The notes beneath the pieces are model-generated. The model saw only the letters and a list, made by a program, of their open reading frames with translations, made no database searches and was not told where the DNA came from. Shown here one piece after another: positions 31,964 through 41,170 of a stretch of 64,000 bases of DNA; position 1 is the first letter of the stretch, and each line of letters opens with the position of its first letter. Source of the stretch: Sideroxydans sp. (GTDB taxonomy: Bacteria > Pseudomonadota > Gammaproteobacteria > Burkholderiales > Gallionellaceae); NCBI GenBank assembly GCA_028710605.1, contig JAQTTU010000001.1, forward strand, positions 1 through 64,000, in the 5' to 3' direction. Both the position numbers and the translations under genes were made by a program.

Positions 31964-33616
31964 TCAAGCAAACTCGAATCCCGCCTCCATCACCTGACAG
32001 CAAGCATCCACCACTTGCGCGTCGTAGCGTTTGCCACGGTTCTGCAAAATCTCGTCCAGCGCCGCCTGTTTGCCCAGCGCGGGTCGGTAGGGGCGGAAAG
32101 AAGACATGGCTTCGACCACGTCGGCCACGCCGATGATGCGCGCGTCCAGCAGTATCTCGTCGCCCTTCAGTTTATCCGGGTAACCGGAACCGTCCTGCCG
32201 CTCGTGGTGCGAGCGCACCATCTGCGCGATGGGCCAGGGGAAGTCCGCATCTTTGAGTATCTCGTAGCCGATGCTCGAATGCTCCTTGATGAGACTGAAT
32301 TCCACATTAGTCAGCGCGCCCGGCTTGCTCAGAATTTCCGCCGGCAAACCGATTTTGCCGACATCGTGCACCATGCTGGCGAGGCGGATGCCGTGAATGC
32401 GCTCCGCCTCCAGCCCCAGCTTGACGGCAATCGCTTCGGCGAGCTGCGCCACGCGGCGCTGGTGTCCGGCGGTGTAGGGGTCGCGCATTTCCACGGTGGC
32501 GGCAATCGCCTGAATCGCGTCTTCCAGACCTTTGTGCAGTTGCGCCGCACTGCGCAACTGTTCGGCGCGACCGCGCAGGCTGACAATGCCGTAAGCGAGA
32601 TCGTTGGCGAGTTCGAGCAGCAGGCGCACTTCTTCCTCGCCGAAGGCATCCGTTTCACCGGCATCTATGGTCAGCGCACCGAAGGCATGTCCTTCGCCAT
32701 CGAGCAACGGCAAGGAAAGAATGGAAGCGCAACCGCTCGCCAGCGCTTCGGCGTGCCACGGCGCAAAGCGCGGATCGGTATAGGCATCCGCCACGATCTG
32801 CGGCTCGCCGCTGCGGATGGCCGCCCCCGTCGGGCCGCGCCCGAGTTCGTCCTCGGCCCAGGAGAATTGCAACTGCCACAGACGATCCGCCTCGATGCCG
32901 TGATGCGCCATCGGTCGCACCGACTTCATCTCATCTTGCTGCGCGTAACCGACCCAAGCCACGCGGTAGCCGCCGGAATCCACCACCACGCGGCACATTT
33001 CCTCCAGCAGCTCGATTTCCTCGGTGGCGCGCACCAGCACCTCGTTGCCGGAACTCAGCGTCTTCAGCGTGCGGTTGACTTTGCGCAGATTCTCCCAGGC
33101 CGCGTCGCGCTCGGAAACCAGTCCGGCGGTGAACGCCTCGTGGTGGCGGCAAAGCAGAATGGCCTTGGCCAGATTCGCCATCAGCGGCTGGAAAATTTGC
33201 GTGAAAGGCAGCTCGGTCTGAACCGCATCGGGCGCGAGCAGCAGGATCACGCCGGTGCGATTGACGGGCAAGCGCAGCCAGGTCGAATAGGTATTGTTGT
33301 TGCCCGACAGTGAGGCCAGCAAGCCCCGGTCTTCGCGCATTTCGGCAGCACCGCGCAACAGTGCGGCAGGCAGCGTCAACACATGCCCGACTTTTTCGCC
33401 CAACTCAAAATCGCCCACCGCCGCTTCAAGCCGCGCCTCGACCGTAGTCTCGCCGCTGTCGGGCGGCAGATCGAGAAACACCAGACCCGCCGGAAACGAG
33501 GTGTGATAAAGCAGCTGCTGCAAAGTTTTGGTCAGCAACGGCTTCACGCTCACCTCGCTGCCGATGGACATGGACATCTCGTAAAGGATAGTCAGAATTT
33601 GCTGTTCAGGATTCAT
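31964..33616 (-). CDS. GAF-GAF-HD-GYP c-di-GMP phosphodiesterase
   Basis: 550 residues from ATG 33616 with AGGCGA upstream. A divergent N-terminal GAF-like domain (about 5-150) is followed by a clear GAF domain (about 195-340, VVDSGGYRVAWVGYAQQDE through TIDAGETDAF). The C-terminal HD-GYP domain is complete: HDVGKIGLP with His417-Asp418, the SHHERQDGSGYPD segment with GYP at 478-480, and DARIIGVADVVEAM. HD-GYP enzymes hydrolyse c-di-GMP to GMP or pGpG at a bi- or trinuclear iron site. No membrane segment, so it probably senses a cytoplasmic ligand. Confidence 0.95.
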   Translation of the reverse strand: MNPEQQILTILYEMSMSIGSEVSVKPLLTKTLQQLLYHTSFPAGLVFLDLPPDSGETTVEARLEAAVGDFELGEKVGHVLTLPAALLRGAAEMREDRGLLASLSGNNNTYSTWLRLPVNRTGVILLLAPDAVQTELPFTQIFQPLMANLAKAILLCRHHEAFTAGLVSERDAAWENLRKVNRTLKTLSSGNEVLVRATEEIELLEEMCRVVVDSGGYRVAWVGYAQQDEMKSVRPMAHHGIEADRLWQLQFSWAEDELGRGPTGAAIRSGEPQIVADAYTDPRFAPWHAEALASGCASILSLPLLDGEGHAFGALTIDAGETDAFGEEEVRLLLELANDLAYGIVSLRGRAEQLRSAAQLHKGLEDAIQAIAATVEMRDPYTAGHQRRVAQLAEAIAVKLGLEAERIHGIRLASMVHDVGKIGLPAEILSKPGALTNVEFSLIKEHSSIGYEILKDADFPWPIAQMVRSHHERQDGSGYPDKLKGDEILLDARIIGVADVVEAMSSFRPYRPALGKQAALDEILQNRGKRYDAQVVDACCQVMEAGFEFA

Positions 33617-33763
33617 GTGTCGCCTCGCTTCCAATAGCTTGCCACCTGCGCGGTGTTATGAAACGGCGGAATAAATACAGTTGCGATAATACACACTGAT
33701 TGGCGGCGATGTCGCGCTCAAATGGCGGGGGTATAATGCGCGCCCTTTGCACCGAGCCTTGCC

Positions 33764-36700
33764 ATGCTGTTCGCCTCAACCCACTCCCGCCCGCGCTATA
33801 CCAATTTAACCGGCTCATCCGATGCACTGGCCTTGGCGCAATACGCCACGCGACATTCACCGCTGGTCATCATCGCCGCCAATGCGCTTGAAGCACAGCG
33901 GCTGGTGGAGGAGATTCCGTTCTTCGATCCCAAATTGCGCGTGCATCTGCTACCGGACTGGGAGACGCTGCCTTACGACCAGTTCTCGCCGCATCAGGAT
34001 TTGATCTCCGAACGCCTCGCCACGTTGCACCACATCCGCAGTCAAGCTTGCGATGTGGTCGTGGTGCCAATCACCACGGCGCTGTATCCGCTGCCGCCGG
34101 TGTCGTATCTGGCGGCGTACACCTTCTTCCTGAAAAAAGGCGAGACGCTGAACCTCGATGCTTTCCGCCAGCAGATGACGCTGGCCGGTTACAACCACGT
34201 GCAGCAGGTGCTCACCCCCGGCGAATACTGCGTGCGCGGCGGCATCATCGACCTGTTCGCCATGGGCAGCCTGCTGCCCTACCGCATCGACCTGTTCGAC
34301 GACGAGATCGAGACCATTTCTACGTTCGATGTGGACACCCAGCGCACGCTGTATCCCGTGCCGGAAATCCGCCTGCTGCCCGCGCGCGAGTTCCCGATGG
34401 ACGACAAAGGACAGGCGCGCTTCCGCCAGAGCTTCCGCGACCGCTTCGAAGGCGACCCGTCCAAATCGCGCATCTACAAAGACGTGAGCAAAGGCATCGC
34501 CCCGGCGGGCATCGAGTATTACCTGCCGCTGTTCTTCGAGCAGACCGCCACGCTGTTCGACTACCTGCCAAAAAATGCCACGCTGTGTCTGCATCACGAT
34601 GTGGACGAGGCCATCGCTTCCTTCGGCAAGGATGCGGCTTCGCGCTACAACTTGTTAAGAGGCGATCCGCAGCATCCGTTGCTGGAAACGAAAGAATTGT
34701 TTTTGGATGGGGAGCAGTTTTTTATCAGGGTTAAAGAATTCGCAAGAGTGGATGTGATTGCCACGAGTGTTCCCTCACCCCTAGCCCCTCTCCCGGTGGG
34801 CGAGGGGGACTCAAGCTCCCTCTCCCCCCGGGAGAGGGCTGGGGTGAGGGAAGACTCTAAAAACGCCACCCGCTGCCCAACCACCCCCATCCCCCCCATC
34901 GCCGTTGACCGCCGCGCCGAAGTTCCCACGCAGAAATTCGAGGATTTCCTGCGCAGCTACAAAGGCCGCACCTTGCTGCTCGCCGAAAGCCTGGGCCGAC
35001 GCGAGATCATGTCCGGCTACCTGAAGGAATATGGCCTGCTGCCCGCCGTATGCGAAGACAGCACTCCTCCCCTGACAAGGGGAGGCCGGGAGGGGTTTGG
35101 GGTTTACGCCGCTTTCCTCGCCAGCGCCGAAAAGTTCATGCTCGGAGTCGGCCCGTTGCAGATCGGCTTTGCTCTTCCTGACGAAAACATTTCCATCGTC
35201 ACCGAAACCGAACTCTACGCCGCGCAACCGCGCAGCCGCGCCAATCGCATAGCGAAGAAGAGCAACGTGGAAGGCATGTTGCGCGATCTGTCCGAGCTCA
35301 AGACCGGCGATCCGGTGGTGCATGAGCAGCACGGCATCGCGCGTTATCGCGGCCTGGTGAATCTCGATCTGGGCGAAGGCGAGAACGAATTCTTGCTGCT
35401 GGAATATGCGGGCGAGGACAAGCTGTATGTGCCGGTGTCGCAGTTGCACGTCATCAGCCGCTACAGCGGCGGCGCGCCGGAAGCCGCGCCGCTGCACAAG
35501 CTGGGCAGCGGCACGTGGGACAAAGCCAAGCGCCGCGCCATGCAGCAAGTGCGCGACACCGCCGCCGAGCTGCTGAACATCTACGCGCAGCGCGCCATTC
35601 GCAAAGGCCACGCGTTCAAGCTCACTTACCACGACTACGAAGCGTTTGCTGCCGGGTTCGGTTTTGAAGAAACCGCCGATCAGGCCGCCGCCATCGAAGC
35701 GGTGTTGCTCGATCTGCAATCCGGCAAGCCGATGGACAGGCTCATTTGCGGCGACGTGGGTTTCGGTAAGACCGAAGTGGCGTTGCGCGCCGCGTTCGTC
35801 GCGGTGATGGATGGCAAGCAAGTGGCGGTGCTGGTGCCCACCACGCTGCTGGCCGAACAGCACTTCCAGAATTTCTCCAACCGCTTCGCCGACTGGCCGA
35901 TCAAGATCGCCGAATTGTCGCGCTTCCGTTCGGCCAAGGAAGTGACACAGGCGCTGAAAGATTTGGCCGACGGCAAGCTGGACATCGTCATCGGCACGCA
36001 CAAGCTGATCCAGAAAGATGTGAAGTTCCACAACCTCGGTTTGGTGATTCTCGACGAAGAGCATCGCTTCGGTGTGCAGCAGAAGGAAAAACTCAAGGCG
36101 TTGCGTGCCGAGGTGGACGTGCTCACGCTCACCGCCACGCCCATCCCGCGCACGCTGGCGATGTCGCTGGAAGGCCTGCGCGATTTCTCGGTGATCGCCA
36201 CCGCGCCGCAGCGCCGCCTGTCGATCAAGACCTTCGTCAGCAGCTTCAGCCAAGGCATCATCCGCGAAGCCGTGCTGCGCGAACTCAAGCGTGGCGGGCA
36301 GGTTTATTTCCTGCACAACGAAGTCGATACCATCGGCAACATGCTGGAGAAACTGGAGACGCTGCTGCCGGAAGCGCGCATCCGCGTGGCGCACGGGCAG
36401 ATGGGCGAACGCGATCTGGAAGCGGTGATGCGCGACTTCCACCACCAGCGTTTCAACGTGCTGTTGTGCTCCACGATTATTGAAACCGGCATCGACGTGC
36501 CGACAGCCAACACCATCATCATGAACCGCGCCGACCGCTTCGGCCTCGCGCAGTTGCACCAGTTGCGCGGTCGCGTCGGACGTTCGCACCATCAGGCTTA
36601 CGCCTATCTGCTGGTGGACAGCATGGACGGCCTCACTTCACAAGCGAAGAAAAGATTGGAAGCGATTCAGGCCATGGAACAACTGGGCAGCGGCTTCTTC

Positions 36701-37297
36701 CTTGCCATGCACGATCTGGAAATTCGCGGCGCGGGCGAAGTGCTGGGCGAATCGCAAAGCGGCGAAATGCAGGAGATCGGCTTCTCGCTCTACAACGACA
36801 TGCTGAGCGCCGCCATCTCGTCGCTGCGACAGGGGCACGAGCCGGACATGACCCACCCGCTGGGCGTGACCACCGAGATCAACCTGCACACGCCCGCGCT
36901 GCTGCCGAACGATTATTGCGGCGACATCCACCAGCGTCTGGTCATCTACAAACGCCTGGCCAACTGCAACACGCAGCAAGACCTGGACGACATGCATCAG
37001 GAACTGATAGACCGCTTCGGCCTGCTGCCCGAACTCGCGCAAACCTTGCTCGACAGCCACCGCCTGCGCATCATGGCCAAGCCGCTGGGCATCTGCAAAG
37101 TGGATGCGTCATCGGAAGCGATCACCATCCAGTTCGTGCCCAACCCGCCCATCGACCCGATGAAAGTCATCACCCTGATCCAGAGCAAACGCCACATCAA
37201 AATGGCGGGGCAGGACAAGCTGAAGATCGAATTGAAGTATGGGGATTTGGGGCAAAGGGTGCTGGCGATCAGGAATTTCTTTGGGGAGTTGAAGTAA
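33764..37297 (+). CDS. mfd: Transcription-repair coupling factor
   Basis: 1177 residues. Mfd removes RNA polymerase stalled at lesions and recruits UvrA. UvrB-like N-terminal part (LPDWETLPYDQFSPHQDLISERL, PGEYCVRGGIIDLF), RNA-polymerase-interacting domain (GDPVVHEQHGIARYRGL), SF2 translocase with Walker A GDVGFGKTE near 663 and DEEH near 764, TRG motif region and C-terminal D7. Two stretches, residues about 337-363 and 434-447, are translated repeat DNA; they flank or fall in the poorly conserved D3 region. A TATAAT box is at 33732-33737. The frame is uninterrupted, so the protein is probably functional and longer than usual. Confidence 0.96.
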   Translation: MLFASTHSRPRYTNLTGSSDALALAQYATRHSPLVIIAANALEAQRLVEEIPFFDPKLRVHLLPDWETLPYDQFSPHQDLISERLATLHHIRSQACDVVVVPITTALYPLPPVSYLAAYTFFLKKGETLNLDAFRQQMTLAGYNHVQQVLTPGEYCVRGGIIDLFAMGSLLPYRIDLFDDEIETISTFDVDTQRTLYPVPEIRLLPAREFPMDDKGQARFRQSFRDRFEGDPSKSRIYKDVSKGIAPAGIEYYLPLFFEQTATLFDYLPKNATLCLHHDVDEAIASFGKDAASRYNLLRGDPQHPLLETKELFLDGEQFFIRVKEFARVDVIATSVPSPLAPLPVGEGDSSSLSPRERAGVREDSKNATRCPTTPIPPIAVDRRAEVPTQKFEDFLRSYKGRTLLLAESLGRREIMSGYLKEYGLLPAVCEDSTPPLTRGGREGFGVYAAFLASAEKFMLGVGPLQIGFALPDENISIVTETELYAAQPRSRANRIAKKSNVEGMLRDLSELKTGDPVVHEQHGIARYRGLVNLDLGEGENEFLLLEYAGEDKLYVPVSQLHVISRYSGGAPEAAPLHKLGSGTWDKAKRRAMQQVRDTAAELLNIYAQRAIRKGHAFKLTYHDYEAFAAGFGFEETADQAAAIEAVLLDLQSGKPMDRLICGDVGFGKTEVALRAAFVAVMDGKQVAVLVPTTLLAEQHFQNFSNRFADWPIKIAELSRFRSAKEVTQALKDLADGKLDIVIGTHKLIQKDVKFHNLGLVILDEEHRFGVQQKEKLKALRAEVDVLTLTATPIPRTLAMSLEGLRDFSVIATAPQRRLSIKTFVSSFSQGIIREAVLRELKRGGQVYFLHNEVDTIGNMLEKLETLLPEARIRVAHGQMGERDLEAVMRDFHHQRFNVLLCSTIIETGIDVPTANTIIMNRADRFGLAQLHQLRGRVGRSHHQAYAYLLVDSMDGLTSQAKKRLEAIQAMEQLGSGFFLAMHDLEIRGAGEVLGESQSGEMQEIGFSLYNDMLSAAISSLRQGHEPDMTHPLGVTTEINLHTPALLPNDYCGDIHQRLVIYKRLANCNTQQDLDDMHQELIDRFGLLPELAQTLLDSHRLRIMAKPLGICKVDASSEAITIQFVPNPPIDPMKVITLIQSKRHIKMAGQDKLKIELKYGDLGQRVLAIRNFFGELK
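34772..34850. repeat. C-rich palindromic element inside mfd
   Basis: CCCTCACCCCTAGCCCCTCT at the left and AGAGGGCTGGGGTGAGGG at the right. Encodes the mfd segment PLAPLPVGEG...LSPRERAGVRE, a typical translation of this repeat family. Confidence 0.85.
35064..35102. repeat. CTCCCCTGACAAGGGGAG element inside mfd
   Basis: CTCCCCTGACAAGGGGAGGC followed by CGGGAGGGGTTTGG. The same family is intergenic at 44319 and 53049. It encodes PPLTRGGREGFG in Mfd. Confidence 0.8.
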
Positions 37298-37298
37298 G

Positions 37299-37329
37299 CC
37301 GTTCGCCCTGAGCCTGTCGAAGGGCGAAT
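37299..37329. repeat. CGCCCTGAGCCTGTCGAAGG repeat
   Basis: CCGTTCGCCCTGAGCCTGTC followed by GAAGGGCGAATG, directly after mfd. The same family is at 681-789 and, in frame, inside gluQ at 58331. Confidence 0.75.
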
Positions 37330-37379
37330 GTCTTCCGCCAACACCCCATCTTGAATAAAGGTTGCACACCTATAGATAA

Positions 37380-38459
37380 CTATGGCTGTGAAAGTTCATA
37401 AAGCATGGAGCGCATATTTTTATCTACTCGTCGCGCGACTATCTCTAACTTATCTTCAGGCGTGTGAAACTGATAAGTTAGGTGCGGACCGGTTCTCAAG
37501 CGATAGGTCACTAAGCAAAGGATGTTTCCAACAGGGGTGGTGTTGTAACAATACAGCGTAAAAGGTTCTCCTGCCTCATTCTCCCAAGTCTTTTCATGAG
37601 CGATCCAATAGCTATGGTCTTCTCCATAGCGGTCAAAGATACCGACCCGCCGAGATGTAAATGGTGTATTGCTTTCTTTCGCCCTCCCGCGTGCTTCAAG
37701 AAAACTTTTATATGAATTGTCAGTCAGCATCCGCTTTGAATTAAATTCAGCATCTGAATAGACATCTACAATGAGCGGGTATTTTGCATCCATAACTTCG
37801 TACTCCGAATTGCACATATCTTTCCCCCACTGAGCAGTAGCAGTCTGACAATAACGGCCTTGCACGGGATAACCAGCAAACTTGACTCTTTGATTATCAA
37901 TATGCAAATTGACCGCAGGAATCGGTTCTTTGGAATTTTCTGCAAACTCGCAGACAGCTCTCAATCCTTCATTTGTTTGAAATAAATAGAGCGAACCCAT
38001 ATCTGTCCAGAGCGTCAAATTCGGAGCTGGGGGCAAGTAAAAAATCGCCCCCTCAATCTTTACCGGATATTTACTGCTCAAACATGCTTCAAATGGAGGT
38101 CGTTTATTCCATTGCTGCCATTTCACTTCTGCAAGTATCACGATTGGCAGCAAGATGAATCCGACGATAAGGATTATCACTCTAACTTTGACAGTCTTTT
38201 TCTCCTCAGGGAGCGCGAGAAGTATTGCACGCGTTACCATCCCAGAAATCAGTCCGCCTCCAGCAAACATAACCATACTCAACCCAAGTGCAACGGCCAA
38301 TCCATTTCCTCCGCCGTTACTGCCTGAAGCAAATAACCAAATAATCAATGAACCGAACGACAATCCATAGCCGAAGAGAGATCGCCACCCCGGCATGGCA
38401 AGGGCAATGCCAAATGGCACCAAATAGAAGAGTGTGAAATACAGATACATTGAATTCAT
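37380..38459 (-). CDS. Hypothetical inner-membrane protein
   Basis: 359 residues from ATG 38459 (the frame extends four codons upstream to a TTG). Four hydrophobic segments fill the first 120 residues (YFTLFYLVPFGIALAM, LFGYGLSFGSLIIWLFA, LAVALGLSMVMFAGGGLI, VIILIVGFILLPIVILA), followed by a soluble region of about 230 residues with several Cys (CLSSKYPV, AVCEFAEN, RYCQTATAQ, MCNSEYEV, LYCYNTT, LCLVTY) and many aromatic residues, probably periplasmic. No family is recognised. Base composition is AT-richer than the flanking mfd gene, suggesting acquisition. Confidence 0.7.
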   Translation of the reverse strand: MNSMYLYFTLFYLVPFGIALAMPGWRSLFGYGLSFGSLIIWLFASGSNGGGNGLAVALGLSMVMFAGGGLISGMVTRAILLALPEEKKTVKVRVIILIVGFILLPIVILAEVKWQQWNKRPPFEACLSSKYPVKIEGAIFYLPPAPNLTLWTDMGSLYLFQTNEGLRAVCEFAENSKEPIPAVNLHIDNQRVKFAGYPVQGRYCQTATAQWGKDMCNSEYEVMDAKYPLIVDVYSDAEFNSKRMLTDNSYKSFLEARGRAKESNTPFTSRRVGIFDRYGEDHSYWIAHEKTWENEAGEPFTLYCYNTTPVGNILCLVTYRLRTGPHLTYQFHTPEDKLEIVARRVDKNMRSMLYELSQP

Positions 38460-38607
38460 GTCCGATACCAATTTATAACCGGGATCAACGTCACATTTGT
38501 TTCATTCATACACCACCAGCGCATCGCGTATGTTCTCGTCAAACCGGCTGATACAAACACAACCCGATGTCTGACAAAATCAATCAGGAGCGTGCCTCGG
38601 TCTATTT

Positions 38608-38895
38608 TCAAGCCGCCAACAACTCAACATTCAACTTCTTCCCCAACACCGCCGCCGCACTCGCCAGCGTAGTCAATGTGAAGCTAGTGTCATTCTCATC
38701 GAGCAAACGATTCAGCGCCGCACGGCTGGTGTGCATCTTCTTCGCCATCGTGGTTTTGTTCAGGTTTTGCGCTTTCATTTCTTGCTCGATCTGCCATGCG
38801 ATGACGCGCTTTACCGCGACAGCGGTTGCTTCGTCCAGCGTGGCGTTTTCGGACAGGAATTCGTCAAAGGTGCTCCCGATGTTTTTCTTGCTCAT
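38608..38895 (-). CDS. XRE-family helix-turn-helix antitoxin-like protein
   Basis: 95 residues. The HTH lies at about 30-85: IAWQIEQEMKAQNLNKTTMAKKMHTSRAALNRLLD followed by LTTLASAAAVLGKKL. This matches HigA/ADP-type antitoxins that bind their own promoter. No HigB or Gp49-like toxin is adjacent; the gene upstream encodes a DUF433 protein. AGGAGAAG precedes ATG 38895. It could be an orphan antitoxin or part of the four-gene cluster 38608-39787. Confidence 0.85.
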   Translation of the reverse strand: MSKKNIGSTFDEFLSENATLDEATAVAVKRVIAWQIEQEMKAQNLNKTTMAKKMHTSRAALNRLLDENDTSFTLTTLASAAAVLGKKLNVELLAA

Positions 38896-38949
38896 GTTCT
38901 TCTCCTAAGTTAGAGCGAAACAGCATCGGGAACGTACCACGATAAATTT

Positions 38950-39174
38950 TCACACTACCACTAATCCCATTCGTTTAACGTGCGTCAGCCGCGCGGCATA
39001 AGCCAGCGCCGCCAAAATGTCTTCGCGTTCGAGGTCTTCGTAATCGGCCAGAATCTCATCCATAGTCATGCCACTGGCCAGCCATTCCAACACATTTTCC
39101 ACCGGATAACGCATACCGCGAATGCAAGGCTTGCCGTGGCATACCAACGGATCAACTGTAATGCGGTCGCTCAT
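38950..39174 (-). CDS. DUF433 antitoxin-like protein
   Basis: 74 residues with the DUF433 signature DPLVCHGKPCIRGMRYPVENVLEWLASGMTMDEILADY and EDILAALAYAARL, a winged-helix-like domain. DUF433 proteins are usually followed by a DUF5615 PIN-like toxin; none is present here. Its ATG overlaps the ParE toxin stop by 4 nt, so it is co-translated with a phd-parE pair instead. Confidence 0.87.
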   Translation of the reverse strand: MSDRITVDPLVCHGKPCIRGMRYPVENVLEWLASGMTMDEILADYEDLEREDILAALAYAARLTHVKRMGLVVV

Positions 39175-39488
39175 TTTTCTGTTGATGACTCTTCAAACTG
39201 AGAAGAAATATTTCGCGCGCTGTGCAGTACGCGCTCTACCAAAATGCCGCAATCCGTTTCAGAAAAGAAAATCAAATATCGGCCAAAGGGTAGTTGGCGC
39301 AAGTCTTCGGCCAAATCCGGCCTGGCGATTCCCAGTCCGGGTTGCTCCAACAGTAAAGCGCATTGCTGGCGCAGTTCGTTCACAAAGCTGCGGGCGCGTT
39401 GCGGATTGTCGCGGGCGATATAACGGGCGATTCCCAACAAATCTTTGCGCGCCCATTCGGAGAACTCCAGTTGTGCGTTTTTCGCCAT
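39171..39488 (-). CDS. ParE/RelE-family toxin
   Basis: 105 residues from ATG 39488 (a GTG one codon earlier is possible). The fold is read from LEFSEWARKDLLGIARYIARDNPQRARSFVNELRQQC, GLGIARPDLAEDLRQLPFGRYLIFF and VERVLHSARNISSQF, a ParE-like pattern lacking clear RelE catalytic residues, so DNA gyrase is the more likely target. Its start overlaps the antitoxin stop (TGATG). Confidence 0.88.
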   Translation of the reverse strand: MAKNAQLEFSEWARKDLLGIARYIARDNPQRARSFVNELRQQCALLLEQPGLGIARPDLAEDLRQLPFGRYLIFFSETDCGILVERVLHSARNISSQFEESSTEK

Positions 39489-39787
39489 CACGCACTGGCT
39501 TGTTCAGTTTCCACTTGATCTATGGCCGCATCCATTTCGGCAAACATTTTCGCCGCCGGAATCGGCGGGCGAGTGTCATGTCGTCCAGTCGCAATGGCTT
39601 CGCGCAAATCCGCCGCATCCAATGCCGCCATCTGGCGCATATACATCGCCGCAGGAATCAAATACGCCGCCGGGCGGTTGTGGTTCAACACGGCAACCGC
39701 TTCTTCTCCCGCTTGTTCGATAATGGCGCTGGGGCTGCGTTTAAGTTCGGTGATGCTAACCGAGCGATTGGCCAATAATTGCTCCAT
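39488..39787 (-). CDS. Phd/YefM-family antitoxin
   Basis: 99 residues. N-terminal DNA-binding domain of the Phd/YefM fold: SVSITELKRSPSAIIEQAGEEAVAVLNHNRPAAYLIPAAMY. The C-terminal half is charged and probably folds on the toxin. First gene of the minus-strand cluster phd-parE-DUF433-XRE, whose first three members overlap by 1-4 nt. Confidence 0.9.
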   Translation of the reverse strand: MEQLLANRSVSITELKRSPSAIIEQAGEEAVAVLNHNRPAAYLIPAAMYMRQMAALDAADLREAIATGRHDTRPPIPAAKMFAEMDAAIDQVETEQASA

Positions 39788-39926
39788 GATTTATCCTCCA
39801 ATAAGTGCCAAATAAGGCACTGAATTGTGACCATTCTTATGGTGCGGGTCAATATATTCAAATCGCTGATAACTGCCTCGATCATTGTTAAACAGTCACA
39901 GCCCCATATTTTTATAATCAAACCGC

Positions 39927-39947
39927 TTGACCCTCACGTAACGTCAG
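39927..39947 (+). promoter_or_regulatory. Probable MerR-type promoter and operator
   Basis: TTGACC (39927-39932) is followed by the imperfect palindrome CTCACGTAACGTCAG (39933-39947) about 40 nt before the MerR gene. MerR-family regulators bind dyads placed in the spacer just after the -35 element. A convincing -10 is not seen, so this is moderate. Confidence 0.45.
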
Positions 39948-39986
39948 CCCCCAACCTTGCGCCACGCTTGAAGAAAGGAGTATCCG

Positions 39987-41021
39987 ATGTTGTTAAAAGT
40001 GGGTGAACTGGCCAAACGCTGCGGGCTGACTGTGCGCACGTTGCACCACTACGATGCCATCGGTCTGCTCACGCCTTCTGCGCGTTCCGGCAGCGGCTAC
40101 CGGCTTTACAACCGCGACGACATCGCGCGTTTGCATCAGGTGCAGGCGTTGCGGCGGTTCGGTTTGTCGTTGGCCGATGTCGGGGCGGTGTTGGCGAATC
40201 CCGGCTCGCATCTCGCGGCGATTGTGGATCAGCAGATTCAAATGCTGGATAGTCAGATCGCTCAAAGCACAACGCTGCGCGACCGCTTGGCGCGGTTGCA
40301 AGACCAGTTGCTGCGCGGGGAAGAGCCGGAGCTTGCCGAGTGGCTAACGACTTTGGAGATGATGACCATGTACGACAAATATTTTACGAAAGACGAACAG
40401 AAACACTTCCCGCTATTGAGCACGGCGGACAACACGACCACCAAAGAATGGGCGGAACTGGTGCAGTCGGTACAGGAAGCGATGCAGATGAAAGTGCCGC
40501 CGCAAAGTCCCGGTGCACAAAAGTTGGCGCAGCGCTGGATGGCGATGCTGATGCGCGATTCGCACGGCGACCCGCGCTTGCTGGCCAAGCTGAATGCGAT
40601 GCATTTCAATGAACCAGCCGTGCAGGAACAGACCGGCATCAGCCTCGACTTGATCGCCTTCATCCAGCAGGCGTACGCCGAGACGAAATTTGCGATCTAT
40701 GAGAAATTTTTGTCGCAGAAGGAGATGGATTTTTTGCGCAAGAACTATGTCAGCGGCACGAGCAATTTCCCCGCGTTGATCGCCGAGGTGTACCAGCATC
40801 TGGAAGATGGCACTGCGCCGGATGATCCGAGAATGCGCCAACTCATGGTGCGCTGGCAGGAACTGGTGCGCTCCTACGCTGGCGACGATCCCGCGACGCA
40901 GGTGAAGCTGCGCGAGGCGATGGCGCAGCATCCCGAGTTGCTGGAAGGCTCGGGGATAGATGCGCGCTTGATGGATTATGTGCGGCAGGCGATGGTGAGT
41001 TTGAGACCGCAGGTGCATTGA
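39987..41021 (+). CDS. MerR-family regulator with TipAS-like ligand domain
   Basis: 344 residues. The N-terminal winged helix reads KVGELAKRCGLTVRTLHHYDAIGLLTPSARSGSGYRLYNRDDIARLHQVQALRRFG, followed by a dimerisation coiled coil to about 115. The C-terminal part (from about 135, MTMYDKYFTKDEQ) contains TipAS-like antibiotic-binding sequence and appears longer than one domain. TipA regulators in Streptomyces bind thiopeptides and amphipathic drugs covalently or tightly. No obvious target gene is adjacent except the gene itself; qorB is convergent behind a repeat. Confidence 0.9.
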   Translation: MLLKVGELAKRCGLTVRTLHHYDAIGLLTPSARSGSGYRLYNRDDIARLHQVQALRRFGLSLADVGAVLANPGSHLAAIVDQQIQMLDSQIAQSTTLRDRLARLQDQLLRGEEPELAEWLTTLEMMTMYDKYFTKDEQKHFPLLSTADNTTTKEWAELVQSVQEAMQMKVPPQSPGAQKLAQRWMAMLMRDSHGDPRLLAKLNAMHFNEPAVQEQTGISLDLIAFIQQAYAETKFAIYEKFLSQKEMDFLRKNYVSGTSNFPALIAEVYQHLEDGTAPDDPRMRQLMVRWQELVRSYAGDDPATQVKLREAMAQHPELLEGSGIDARLMDYVRQAMVSLRPQVH

Positions 41022-41025
41022 GAAT

Positions 41026-41152
41026 CCGTCATTCCGGCGCAGGCCGGAATCCAGTTGAAAAACACATCCCGCGCAAGCGGTACAAAACCGGGATGTTGTC
41101 CGCTTCGCGGAATATTTGTTTTGCTGGATTCCGGCCTTCGCCGGAATGACGG
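41026..41152. repeat. GTCATTCCGGCG inverted-repeat element, copy 3
   Basis: CCGTCATTCCGGCGCAGGCC at the left and TTCGCCGGAATGACGG at the right, with inner CCGCGCAAGCGG / CCGCTTCGCGG arms. Lies between the converging MerR and qorB genes. Confidence 0.88.
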
Positions 41153-41170
41153 TAATTTTTAACTCGGCTA

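Noticed and set aside
34811-36592. 593-residue open frame opposite mfd
   Set aside because: Shadow frame; the coding strand carries all helicase motifs.
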